64,000 bases of DNA, taken from NCBI GenBank assembly GCA_022072125.1, contig JAJVIH010000035.1:59415-123414 (forward strand). The letters are read 5' to 3'. The DNA is from Myxococcota bacterium (GTDB taxonomy: Bacteria > Myxococcota > JAJVIH01). A program made the translations under genes and the position numbers. Shown here in pieces: positions 37,539 through 49,859 of the stretch. The stretch's first letter is position 1. Each line of letters starts with the position of its first letter. Below the pieces are notes generated by a model. That model did no database searches. It had not been told where the DNA came from and was given only the letters and a program-made list of their open reading frames with translations.

Positions 37539-40500
37539 GACGATTCTCCCCCAAACATACTGGTCTGCTCGTCTCGACGCGCGCCGCTTTCGCGGGCGAG
37601 GCGGGAGATTTCGGGCCAGCTCCGCACGAGCGCGTTGTAGCGGAGCGCCTCCTGCGCGCGTTTCTTGCGCTCGGACACCGTGTATAGCCGGTAGGCAAGC
37701 TCACGCGCCACTTCGGCGCGGGAACCCAGTTTCGCGGCGAGCGCCGCCGCCGCGCTCTCGCCGCCCACTTCAAACACACGGATCATGTGATGGACCATCT
37801 CCCAAATAATCGTGCGGCCATGGTAATCCGGATCCCAGTCCGCCGGCAACTCATCGGGCGGCAGGAGACGCACCTTGCCCCGCTTCGACTGGACAATGCC
37901 GGCCTCCACCATGCCGCCGACGCTGGTGTTCTTGGCCTTGGACAGGGTTTCGGCCACCCCGTACTCGCCCTCGGCGAAACCCGACTGCTCGAACCACGCC
38001 AGCGCCCACCGGCTGGCGGCGTCGAAGTCACCCTCCTGCTCGGCCAGCGCTTCATCGAGGGTCTGGTTGATGAGCGCGAGCGCCTCGCGCACGGGCAGCG
38101 GTTTGCCCTCCGCGTCGAGCACACGGGAGTAGCGGGTGTAGACGGCCATGCCGGGGCCAATCGCCGCCTGCGCCAGGTCCACGGGGGCGATATTGCTCCG
38201 CTGCAGGTGGGCGAGTGCGGCGGGCAGTTCGGCCTTGAGGGCAGTCATGAACTCGCGGCGGGTCGCCGTGGGGGCATTCTCGGGACGCTTCCGGCAAACG
38301 AGAACAATGCTCGAAGCGAGGGAGTTAACGTTATTCTTAAGATTGCCTGTGTATTCTGTTCGAATCGGCCACGTACCTGTAATCGCAAATCCCACACGAA
38401 TGGCTGCGTCGAGGAAAGTCTCCCACCCGGTACTAGCAGAGCCGTTGCCCCCGTCGTCCTCCGCTTGCTTGAAGGCGTAGTAGATCGTGATGGGGAAGGA
38501 GGGATGAGCCTGCTCCGCGAGGCGGTGCATCGCCTGCGTCATGCCCTCGAGGAAGAAGGTTTCCGCCTTCTCCTTGCTGCCGTGGCGGTAGGGCGTGGCG
38601 ACGAGTTCCTCGGCTTTCGGCACAGCGAGTGTCGAGAAGAGTTCGGGGAAGACGGGCTTCAGCGAGCGGCGCAACCAGACGTAGAAAAAGTCTGACAGGT
38701 CCGCGTAGCCGATGTTGTCGAAATAGGGAGGGTCGGTGGAAACGACTTTATCTTCCGAGATTTTTTGCTGCTGGGCGTCTTGCTGCTGAGCAAGGCCCAC
38801 ACCAACGCAACGAGGTAATGCTGCCACAACCTTCGCTAGATAGTCGAGCTGGCCGAGCCAGTTACCGCTCGAATCGCTAAATGGGCTCGACTCGCAGAAG
38901 TCCCAAGTCATTGGGAGGGCTTGTCTCCCAAATGCTTGTTGAATGTTTTGACGTGTGTTGTCCCAGAAAGAGATTGTGCAGCCGCGATTGCCCTGACGGC
39001 TGACGGTCATTCCCAAATACACCCCCACCGCCTCCGCGTATGCCGTTGCGCCTTCGCCGCCGTCGCGGAGCGGGATGGCGTCCTGGGAGCGCGGCCGTCC
39101 CGGCCGCATCTCATCGCGCGCAAGATGATCGCGCTCCCGGGAATTTCCCGGTCCGTCACCAGCCCATGCGCTCCCAAACCTCCAGTCTTCCATCCGCTCG
39201 CACATTCCTGCCTTGACCGGATTTTGCTCGATGTACTCGATCGCGCGGCGAAAGTGCTCCTCGTTCCGAATCGCTCGATCATGGTATTCCTCCAGCCAAA
39301 AAGGCCCCTGCCTATCAAGGACGTGGTTGGCCTCCTTGGCGGTGAACGACTTCCACGAGTGCATGATGGACGACAAGCTGTTGCCGTGTAGCGGCGTGAT
39401 GAGCGCATGAACGTGATTGGGCATGACGCACCAGGCATGCAGCCGGTATCGTTCGCCGTCGAAGTGCAGGAGGGCGCTCTCGACGATCTGGGCGATCTCC
39501 GGGTCGCGCAGCCAGCATGCGCCATGGCCAGCGTCAAGCGCGGTTTCGATGCGTTTGCGGCGTGCGAGCGAACGTTGATCCTCGGGGAGGCGTGCGAGTT
39601 CATCGCTCCAGCGATCGAGCAGTTCGCGCGGCAGACTATCGTGGAGACGGAAGGTGATTGACTGCGGCGTCTCGCCGGCCTCCCAATGGGGCAGGTAGCC
39701 GCGGGAGCGCCAGGTTTTATGCGGGCGGGACGCCCGCGCTCCCAGGTAGTCGCGCTTCACCCGCTCCATCGCCTCGCCCACCAAATCCGAAAACGTCGTC
39801 AGCGCCACGAGCTGGCGCTGCGTGAAGAGATCGCCGTAGGTCTTCAGCCCGTACAACGGCGGCGAGAACCAGCGCGGGTTCTCCGGCATCGCGACGTCCG
39901 GCTTCCACTCCGGCTTCGCCTTGAGCGCAATCGCCTCGTGCTCAGGCATTGGCGGCAAGTACACTCGCCCGCGCTCGCCTTCGGCGACAATCGCCATCAG
40001 CCGACTGCCCATGCGCCCGGCGTTCGCCTCGCCGTAGATATGGTCGGGCGCGATCAGCGTACCCGACATCACGCACTGAAAATTCGCTCCGCGCGCTAGC
40101 TTCGTGCCGTTCTTCGCGCGCTCCGCGTCCTTCGGCTTGCCCACCTTCAGCGTGAAGCGATAGCCGCTAGCCTCGATGATCGGCTCGACGTAGGCTTCCT
40201 TGCCGGCCTTGGTCGAGAGCATGAAGGTGGATGCGAGCGGCACATCCACATGGCTGAACGCCGGGTTGGGGCTCTTGACCGTGCGCGCCCACAGCCAGGC
40301 GATGACCGTGAGCTTCTGGCCCACGAGGCCCTTCAGATCGGGCCGCCCCTTCGCCATCTCTGCCGTCACCTCGACCTTCGGGTAGAGGTGACCGATGCGC
40401 TTGTCCGCCTCGTCGCGCATCCACTTGCCGTAGTAGCGCACGTCCTCGGCGAGGCCCTGGGCGCCCTTCCACTCGCGCGCAAGCAGCGTCTTCTCGTTCC

Positions 40501-41061
40501 GCGCCTTGGGATTCACGGGGGGCTTGCCGGCGAACCTCGGCGGGATCTCGATCATCGCCTTGTTGATGAGCACCGCGACCGGGTTCAGGTCGCTCGCGTA
40601 GGCTTCCAGGCCGAGCCGCTGCGCTTCGAGCGGCAGGGCTCCGCCGCCAGCGAACGGGTCGTGGAATGCCGGGAGCTTCTTCCGGTCGAAGAGTTCCTTC
40701 GCGCGCGGATGGTCCACGTTCTCGGCACACGCCCGCCGCCAGCTCTGCCAGATCTCAGCACGCGCGCGCTCCAGCACCTCCTCGTTGGTGGTGTTCTCCC
40801 ACTGCACGAGGTCCTCGATGATCCTGAAGAGGCGCTGGCGCTCCTTTTCCTGCTTCTCCGCGGTCGGGAAGAGGTCAGGAAGCGCGGACGGGTCGTCCAC
40901 CATCTGCGCGAAGATCACGGCCCGCGCGGCAGCCAACGGCCTTCGCGCCCACCAGAGGTGCAGCGTGGAGGGGTGCCCGTGGCGGATCGACTTTTCCCGC
41001 GCCGAGGCCTTGTTGATGGCGTCGAGCGGCAGCGCCACCTCGATGAGCTTCTTCTTGTACG

Positions 41062-41065
<4 letters not shown>
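37535..41065 (-). CDS. DUF1156-type DNA methyltransferase carrying an in-frame RAYT insertion
   Basis: The 1176-residue protein starts at ATG 41065 (ATGA overlap with the helicase). The DUF1156 start is seen in [20 protein letters not shown], followed by the SAM motif [14 protein letters not shown] (136-142 is DPFAGGG) with SDLNPVAV, and STDPPYFDN near residue 775, the amino-methyltransferase motif. Between them, residues of about 441-661 are not methyltransferase at all but a complete Y1 (HUH) transposase domain: [16 protein letters not shown] and [13 protein letters not shown], as in REP-associated transposases. Inverted REP hairpins flank it. The insertion is 663 bases, a multiple of three, so the frame is kept. 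Without it the protein would have about 955 residues, close to the family. Whether it still methylates DNA is unknown. Confidence 0.85.
39083..39109 (+). repeat. REP hairpin 2 (gene-distal side of the RAYT)
   Basis: On the plus strand a GGGAG foot precedes a hairpin with stem GCGGCCG, loop TCC and stem CGGCCGC. It differs from the inverted copy at 39719 at 2 of 27 positions, and those two are paired in the stem (G-C to C-G), so the stem is kept. Confidence 0.85.
39719..39745 (-). repeat. REP hairpin 1 (gene-proximal side of the RAYT)
   Basis: On the minus strand a GGGAG foot precedes stem GCGGGCG, loop TCC, stem CGCCCGC. Its orientation is inverted relative to 39083-39109. It encodes LGARASRPH in the methyltransferase frame. 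Confidence 0.85.
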
Positions 41066-44633
<3,568 letters not shown>

Positions 44634-44637
<4 letters not shown>

Positions 44638-44864
44638 CGTGACCATCCCCCCTCGCCTTTGCGGCGGACGGGCTCATCGGCGTCGCCAGCGTTGACCCAT
44701 TCATCGCTCCCAGAGAGCTTGAGCTTCCAGAGTCGGCCGATCTTCTTGGCTGGCAGGCCGCGATGATCGGTCCAGCGGTATACGGTATCCCGCGCAACAC
44801 CGAGATGCTCAGCTGCATGGTCCACGGAGGACCACCAATCATTCATGGCTGGCTCGTTTGGCAT
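44634..44864 (-). CDS. Excisionase-type helix-turn-helix protein, first gene before the helicase
   Basis: The start is uncertain: ATGs at 44918, 44891, 44864 and 44846 are in frame, and none has a strong Shine-Dalgarno. From 44864 the protein has 76 residues. It carries an HTH of the excisionase/MerR type (DHAAEHLGVARDTVYRWTDH, RGLPAKKIGRLWKLKLS). The stop overlaps the helicase start (ATGA), so it is translated together with the defence operon. It may be a directionality factor for the recombinase upstream or the autoregulator of the operon. Confidence 0.7.
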
Positions 44865-44914
44865 CGTCTCAAGTCGAAGATCGGCGGTCATGGTCGGAAA
44901 CCCTCGGCTCGCTG

Positions 44915-45409
44915 TCAAGCAGGGGTGGGGACGGACTTATGAGCTGGGGTTGACCACGCCGCGCGACAACGAGCCCACGCCTCCCGCTGCTCGGCCCACG
45001 TGCCCGCGTGCGCCACCGCCCGGAGGGTCCGCTCGGCCATCGGCTCGGCGCCGTCGATGGCTTCGAGCCGGAGCACAGCCATTTGGAGGTCGGGCGCGAG
45101 AAGGAGCAGGTCGAGGAGTTGCGTGACGCGAGCCCTCGTGAGCCCCAGTTTGCGCGCCACGGCGGCCCGGTTGGCGACATCGCCCCGGTCGATGGCCCGC
45201 TGCAGGTGGTGCGCGAGGGCGAGCATGCGGGCGACCTTGGCTGGCCGGTGGACGGGCCCGGGTTCCGGTGGCGGCGGCGTCACCGAGAGCACCACGCGCC
45301 GCTCCCTGCGGACCCGGTGGAACGGCTCGCCGTGGATGTGGAAGTCATCGACCAGCACATCGCCCGTGTTCTTCTCGGTGCGTTCCCCGGTCTGCTCCGC
45401 GTCTCTCAC
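44915..45409 (-). CDS. Recombinase-associated HTH protein
   Basis: A GTG start at 45409 follows AAGGAGG and overlaps the recombinase stop (GTGA). The 164-residue protein has a basic amino half (GDVLVDDFHIHGEPFHRVRR, RPAKVARMLALAHHLQRAID) and a clear HTH ([20 protein letters not shown]) followed by LLAPDLQMAVL. The latter resembles the ParB/KorB-type HTH context. Proteins of this kind often follow large serine recombinases with DUF2924 partners. A decayed copy of its 3' half lies at 18505-18726. Confidence 0.75.
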   Translation of the reverse strand: MRDAEQTGERTEKNTGDVLVDDFHIHGEPFHRVRRERRVVLSVTPPPPEPGPVHRPAKVARMLALAHHLQRAIDRGDVANRAAVARKLGLTRARVTQLLDLLLLAPDLQMAVLRLEAIDGAEPMAERTLRAVAHAGTWAEQREAWARCRAAWSTPAHKSVPTPA

Positions 45410-46947
45410 GCAACCTCCTTTGCATCCCCGGCGGCGTCGAAATTCACCAGTTCGATGCGGCATTTTCCCTGCTTCTCGTCGACGACGACCTTCGCGACGA
45501 TGGCGCGCAGGAGCCGCCCCTGGTTCTCGGGAGTCATGTTCGTCCACACCTTCCCAAAGTTGCGCAGTGCGTTGATGAACCAGTCGAGGTGCGTGGCGTC
45601 GAGCTCGAGGTTCACCGCGTCTCGCTCGACGGCGCGAAGCTGGCTCTCGGCGGCCTCCAGGTTGTTGGCCTCGACGCGCAGCCTGGCCTCGACGAGTTCG
45701 CGCGCGCGGCCCTCGATCCTCGCGACCTCGCCGGCGAGCTTCGAGGCGCCCGCCGAGTAGCCCGCGATGCGGGCGTTGAGGCTCTCTCGCAGCGCCATGT
45801 AGTCCGCGCGCGACTTGAGGATGCGCGCCGTGAGCCTGGTCTGGATGCGCTCGGCCAACGTCCCATCTGCGGTCGCGCCCTCGAGGCGCGCGGCCACGAA
45901 GTCCTCGATGGCGCCCGCTGGCAGGGGCTTGCCTGGGCACAGGTCCTTGCCGTACTTGTGGCGGCGCGAGCAGCGGTAGAACCGGTAGGTCTTGCCGCTC
46001 TTCTTCGTCGTCGAAGCGGGTGTCATCGGGTCGCCGCAGGTCCCGCAGCAGAGGAGCCCGCGCAGCACGTACTCGGGGTTCGTGCCGTGGATGCGCAGCG
46101 CGCGGCCCGGCTCCCCGAGGAGCCGCTGCGCCTGCTGGTACGTCGACTGCTCGATGAGCGGCGGATGCTCCCCGGGGAAGCGCTCGCCGCCGTGCATCAT
46201 GAGCCCGGCGTAGAGCGGACTCCGCAACACGCGGCCGATGGCGTCCTTCGTCCAGAGCAGGCCCCGCTTCGACTGGCGGCGCGAGGCGCGGGGCTGGAGG
46301 CCCCGCCGGTTCAGTTCGCGGGCGACCACGGCCATCTGCCGGTGCTGGAGGAACAGCGTGAAGGCCTCGCGCACGACGTGGGCCTCGGCGTCGTTGACGT
46401 AAAGCTTTTTGTCTTTCGCCGAGTAGCCGAAGGGTACCGGGCCGCCCGTCCACTTTCCTTTGCGGCGCGCGCCGGCGATCTTGTCCCGGGTGCGCTCGCT
46501 GATCATTTCGCGTTCGAACTCGGCGAAGGACATCAGCATGTTCATGGTCAGCCGCCCCATCGCGTCGGCCGTCGAGAAGTTTTGCGTGATGGAAACGAAG
46601 GATGCGCCCGCCGCGTTGAGCCGTTCCATGACCTTCACGAAGTCAAGCAGCGAACGCGAGAGCCGGTCGACCTTGTAGACGACGATGATGTCGACCTTGT
46701 GCGCCTCGACGCCGGCCATGAGGCGCTGGAATGCGGGGCGGCCGGTATTCGCGCCGGTGAAGCCGCCGTCGTCGTAGCGCTCGTCGACGAGTTTCCAGCC
46801 CGGCTGGCGCTGGATGTACGCTAGGCAGGACTCGCGCTGGGCGTCGAGCGAATTGAAGTCCTGCTCCAAGCCTATCGCCGTCGACTTGCGCGTGTAGATG
46901 GCCACGCGCTTCGTCTCCGTCGCGCCTGGCGTCGGTCGGCGCGTCAT
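45406..46947 (-). CDS. Large serine recombinase
   Basis: ATG 46947 (the GTG at 46950 is an alternative) gives 513 residues. The catalytic domain has RVAIYTRKSTAIGLEQDFNS with the nucleophile Ser near residue 22, YDDGGFTGANTGRPAFQRL, VYKVDRLSRSLLDF, and FEREMISERTRDK. It is followed by the recombinase domain and a zinc-ribbon-like GLLCCGTCGDPMTPASTTKK...CSRRHKYGKDLC, then a coiled coil (FVAARLEG onwards). It can integrate or excise the element. It is the only recombinase seen in the 35-kb element, and is encoded between the DUF2924 protein and the HTH protein in one operon. Confidence 0.92.
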   Translation of the reverse strand: MTRRPTPGATETKRVAIYTRKSTAIGLEQDFNSLDAQRESCLAYIQRQPGWKLVDERYDDGGFTGANTGRPAFQRLMAGVEAHKVDIIVVYKVDRLSRSLLDFVKVMERLNAAGASFVSITQNFSTADAMGRLTMNMLMSFAEFEREMISERTRDKIAGARRKGKWTGGPVPFGYSAKDKKLYVNDAEAHVVREAFTLFLQHRQMAVVARELNRRGLQPRASRRQSKRGLLWTKDAIGRVLRSPLYAGLMMHGGERFPGEHPPLIEQSTYQQAQRLLGEPGRALRIHGTNPEYVLRGLLCCGTCGDPMTPASTTKKSGKTYRFYRCSRRHKYGKDLCPGKPLPAGAIEDFVAARLEGATADGTLAERIQTRLTARILKSRADYMALRESLNARIAGYSAGASKLAGEVARIEGRARELVEARLRVEANNLEAAESQLRAVERDAVNLELDATHLDWFINALRNFGKVWTNMTPENQGRLLRAIVAKVVVDEKQGKCRIELVNFDAAGDAKEVA

Positions 46948-47038
46948 CACGGCCCCCCGGGCTTCGCGTCTTGGGGCGGGGGCGATGCACGCTTCGCCTC
47001 GTAGAAGCGCGGGCTCATCGGCGTGTGGAAGAAACCGC

Positions 47039-47042
<4 letters not shown>
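46947..47042 (-). CDS. 31-residue ORF between DUF2924 gene and recombinase
   Basis: An ATG at 47042 overlaps the DUF2924 stop (ATGA), and its stop overlaps the recombinase start. It encodes 31 residues beginning MSGFFHTPMSPRFYEAKRAS with a Pro-rich end. Overlaps on both sides suggest that it is translated, either as a small protein or simply to couple ribosomes from one gene to the next. I know no family. Confidence 0.5.
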
Positions 47043-47581
<539 letters not shown>

Positions 47582-47729
47582 CGTGCCTCCTTCCGCGCGA
47601 GCACCGTGCTCGCGGGTCGCCGGCATGAAGGCTTCTTTCCAGGAAGAAGGCAAGGCGAGAGCCGAGGAAAGCGCCGGCGTCACGACGCACCTCTGCTCGT
47701 TGCTTCCGCGTCGTGTGCGATGTTCGCGC

Positions 47730-47909
47730 CGCCACATGTCGAGCAACGTCACGGCGAGGAAGTTAGCCGCCTCGGTCCCCTGTTTCGAACTATGGCTCTT
47801 GCTGCACATCGAAGACATCAGGTCGCTTCTGCACCAGGACGAAGTGCTGCGTCGTCTGGAGGGCATCTGCTTTAGTATGACAAGGGGGTTCGCGGTGCTT
47901 TTTCGATGA
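47730..47909 (+). pseudogene. RloB-like gene fragment
   Basis: The frame reads KLAASVPCFELWLLLHIEDI and RSLLHQDEVLRRLEGICF and ends at 47909. PCFELWLLLH is the hallmark core of RloB-family proteins, found with restriction or abortive-infection loci (RloB often pairs with the AAA protein RloA). The preceding and following parts do not match, so it is a relic of about 60 residues lying upstream of the DUF2924 gene on the opposite strand. Confidence 0.5.
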
Positions 47910-48111
47910 CGAAGGACAGGATGGACATCCCTTCAGATCACCCGCGCGCGTCGGCAACGGCGACACGACCTGCTTCGAGGACACGGCCAAGAGCCCGAAG
48001 TTCTGCTTCGTCCCGCCGCTCGACGACGGCTTTGACTTCTCCGTACGCGGCTTCGACAAGATCGAGGACGTGTCCAATCGTGTGCGTGGTCGCCAAGCCG
48101 GCGAGCCGTGA
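47881..48111 (+). pseudogene. Coding remnant without start codon, unknown function
   Basis: A frame without any stop runs from 47881 to the TGA at 48111. It reads GDTTCFEDTAKSPKFCFVPP, LDDGFDFSVRGFDKIEDVSN and ends RGRQAGEP. Third positions are strongly G or C, as in genuine genes here, but there is no ATG, GTG or TTG at a sensible place, and an in-frame stop lies just before it. It may be the end of a gene whose 5' part was lost. I recognise no family. Confidence 0.35.
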
Positions 48112-48112
48112 C

Positions 48113-48307
48113 ATGAAGCACGTGACCGTCGAGATGAAGCCCGGCTTCACCATGCCCGGCGTGCGCGTCCTGCTCGAACAGCACGGCGTCAAGTTCGCGA
48201 GCGACGCGATCCACGGTGTGCGATCGAAGTTCGTCTTCAAGGGTAGGGGGCCGTTCGAAGCACCGCATGGAGAGCCTGCTCAACCCGAACAACTCGAACC
48301 TCAATGA
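48113..48307 (+). CDS. Small hypothetical protein, 64 residues
   Basis: The ATG at 48113 lies one base after the preceding remnant's TGA. The protein begins MKHVTVEMKPGFTMPGVRVL and has high G/C third positions for the first 45 codons. Its last 15 codons overlap the next frame. There is no recognisable domain. It may be a real short gene or a piece of a disrupted one. Confidence 0.35.
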   Translation: MKHVTVEMKPGFTMPGVRVLLEQHGVKFASDAIHGVRSKFVFKGRGPFEAPHGEPAQPEQLEPQ

Positions 48308-48533
48308 CACAGAGCGCGATCACGTCATCCGTCGCTACCTGAAGGAGTGGGGTATCGATGCCAGCGGACGACGTTCTCCCGTGGATTTGCTGCTGTCGAA
48401 GCTGCAGCGCAGTGACGACCCGTGCGCAGGCTATGACGAGGCGTTCCGCACCGGCTGGCAGCCGGAGGCGCTCGTCGTGTGCGAGCGTGTTCTCGAGCAT
48501 GTCAAGGCGGGGCGACTACGAGCCCAAGTGTGA
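48267..48533 (+). CDS. Hypothetical protein, 88 residues
   Basis: ATG 48267 opens a frame that begins MESLLNPNNSNLNDTERDHV and continues with IRRYLKEWGIDASGRRSPVD and CERVLEHVKAGRLRAQV. The latter looks like a soluble helical protein. The stop codon TGA (48531-48533) is the first three bases of the 22-bp inverted repeat, so the natural 3' end may have been replaced by that insertion. I recognise no family. Confidence 0.4.
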   Translation: MESLLNPNNSNLNDTERDHVIRRYLKEWGIDASGRRSPVDLLLSKLQRSDDPCAGYDEAFRTGWQPEALVVCERVLEHVKAGRLRAQV

Positions 48534-48654
48534 TTTTCCACTGATTTGAGAGTGCATTTTAGCTGACGGATTTATTTGTACATTACAGATGTTTACGGGC
48601 ATCCACGGGATTTTACGGTTTACTGCGGATTGCTCTCAAATCAGTGGAAAATCA
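48531..48654. mobile_element. 124-bp AT-rich element with 22-bp perfect terminal inverted repeats (MITE-like)
   Basis: TGATTTTCCACTGATTTGAG plus AG at 48531-48552 is repeated exactly in reverse complement at 48633-48654. The 80 bases between are AT-rich in a GC-rich setting and hold no gene. Length, perfect terminal repeats and base composition fit a miniature inverted-repeat element. No target duplication is visible. It could instead be a regulatory or recombination site. Confidence 0.6.
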
Positions 48655-48724
48655 TAACAGTGCGAGCGGAGAGAACCCATCCCGCTGAGAGCCCTGAGAA
48701 CGGGGTTGGCAAGCTGCGCCGGGT

Positions 48725-48736
48725 GCGGAGCCATTT
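48725..48736 (+). repeat. Right attachment repeat of the 35-kb element
   Basis: GCGGAGCCATTT matches the tRNA-Asn 3' end at 13811-13822 exactly. Bases to the left of it do not continue the tRNA match, which is what an attR is expected to look like, and bases to the right resemble the leader after the tRNA. Confidence 0.65.
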
Positions 48737-49241
48737 TTCTCTCGTCGCCAACCGACGGCGAGGGTCGGTAAACAGAAGCCCCCAAGGAGCGATCCGAGGG
48801 GGCTTCGCCGTTTCTCCCCAGAACTCCGAGCCCTTCGCGCGCTGCGCGTGTCGCGACGGTGCTCTCGCGGGTGCTCGCAGAGAGCGCCGAGCGAGCGCGA
48901 TGAGCGCCGCGTGGGACAGCTCTCCCGCTCTCTCTCCTGTCCCGTGGGGAGAGAGAAACGGAGAGGCGTTTAACTGCGTACCCGGCGGTTAACGATCGGC
49001 CCCGCTGGTTAGCAGGTTCGGCGCCGCTTCGACGGGCCGTGCTGTTCATCATCGGGGCGAAGGCTCGCGAGTAGCGACGAACGGTGCGTGCCGATGCACG
49101 TCGCGAACCGAGCGCGCGAGGTTCGAGCGTCAGCGTGATCGCGGGCGTCGGTGGGCCTGTTGATCGCCGGGGCGCTTTCGATGCACGGCTTCCCGCCCTT
49201 CGAGCTCGAGCATCATCTGGTCGAGCATCGCGTTTTGCGGG
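48737..49241. other. Non-coding leader next to the attachment site, copy 2, plus unassigned stretch
   Basis: No gene is seen. GTAAACAG, a hairpin AAGCCCCC...GGGGGCTT around GAGCGATC, GTTTCTCCCC, AGAGAGCGCCG, a 30-base block at 48926-48955 and GTTTAAC follow in the same order as after the tRNA. The part 49080-49241 has no recognisable content. Confidence 0.6.
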
Positions 49242-49859
49242 TCAACTCGTCCCCTCGACGTACCCGATCGGGATGACGCCTGGCAGGGTCTCGGTCCGGT
49301 TCACGCGGACGCCCGAGTCTTCGACGGCGCGCCGTAGCGACTTGGTGGTGAAGCGCCGGTGCCCCGGGAAGCCAGTCACAGCCAGCGCCCGCGAGACGAC
49401 CCACGAGAGCGCCGTCTCGTCGTGACAGAAGGTCGGAACGATGATGCGGCCGCCCGGCTTGAGCACGCGCCGAAGCGCCGCCAGCGCCCCCGGCAGGTCC
49501 GGCACAAGGTGAAGGACGTTCGCTGCGACGACCGCGTCGAACGTCCCTTCGTCGAACCGGAGTGCGTAGAGGTCGGCCTGCTCGCACCGTACGTTCGTCA
49601 CGCCGGCATCTCGCACGCGCCGCTCAAGCGCGGCCACCATCGCCGCCGAGTAGTCGGTGGCGATGACCTCTGCTGCGCCCGAGGCGAGCGCGGGTGTAAC
49701 GAGCCCGGTGCCGGCCGCAACCTCGAGCACGCGCCCGAGGCCGCGTGTCGCTTCCCCGGCCAGCTCGACCATTCTGGGGATCGGCCGTCCGAGGAGCGCC
49801 ATCGAGCGATCGTAGTTCTTCGCGTGCTTGTCCCAGTAGCTGCGGTCGCCGTCGCTCAT
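49242..49859 (-). CDS. Class I SAM-dependent methyltransferase
   Basis: The 205-residue protein has the class I fold motifs: VLEVAAGTGLVTPALA (motif I, near 43), ATDYSAAMV (acidic end of beta 2), FDAVVAANVLHLV (motif IV region) and LKPGGRIIVPTF. It resembles Methyltransf_11/25 small-molecule methylases, and the substrate cannot be read from sequence. Its ATG overlaps the stop of the P1B ATPase gene (ATGA), so it is the last gene of the metal-efflux operon. A role in methylating a metal or metalloid, or a quinone-like lipid, is conceivable but unproven. Confidence 0.85.
   Translation of the reverse strand: MSDGDRSYWDKHAKNYDRSMALLGRPIPRMVELAGEATRGLGRVLEVAAGTGLVTPALASGAAEVIATDYSAAMVAALERRVRDAGVTNVRCEQADLYALRFDEGTFDAVVAANVLHLVPDLPGALAALRRVLKPGGRIIVPTFCHDETALSWVVSRALAVTGFPGHRRFTTKSLRRAVEDSGVRVNRTETLPGVIPIGYVEGTS

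Larger units (their letters stand above)
39083..39745 (-). mobile_element. REP-associated tyrosine transposase (RAYT) unit inside the methyltransferase gene
   Basis: A Y1/HUH transposase coding region lies in frame within the methyltransferase. Motifs: [20 protein letters not shown] (start region of RAYT proteins), [11 protein letters not shown] (HUH), [17 protein letters not shown] and [10 protein letters not shown] (catalytic Tyr region), and DWRFGSAW at the end. Two 27-base REP-type hairpins in inverted orientation bound it (39083-39109 and 39719-39745). RAYT proteins mobilise REP sequences in many genomes, but are rarely met as in-frame inserts in another gene. Confidence 0.85.

Noticed and set aside
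44915..46453. Long minus-strand frame of 512 residues across the recombinase
   Set aside because: Its upstream part is Arg/Gly-rich shadow translation of the recombinase gene; only the part from 45409 is a gene with a good ribosome-binding site.
47938..48240. Minus-strand ORF of 100 residues
   Set aside because: Third-position G/C pattern and start/stop arrangement favour the plus-strand frames.
48690..48740. Second tRNA-Asn gene at the right repeat
   Set aside because: Only the last 12 bases match; there is no T-loop or anticodon arm.
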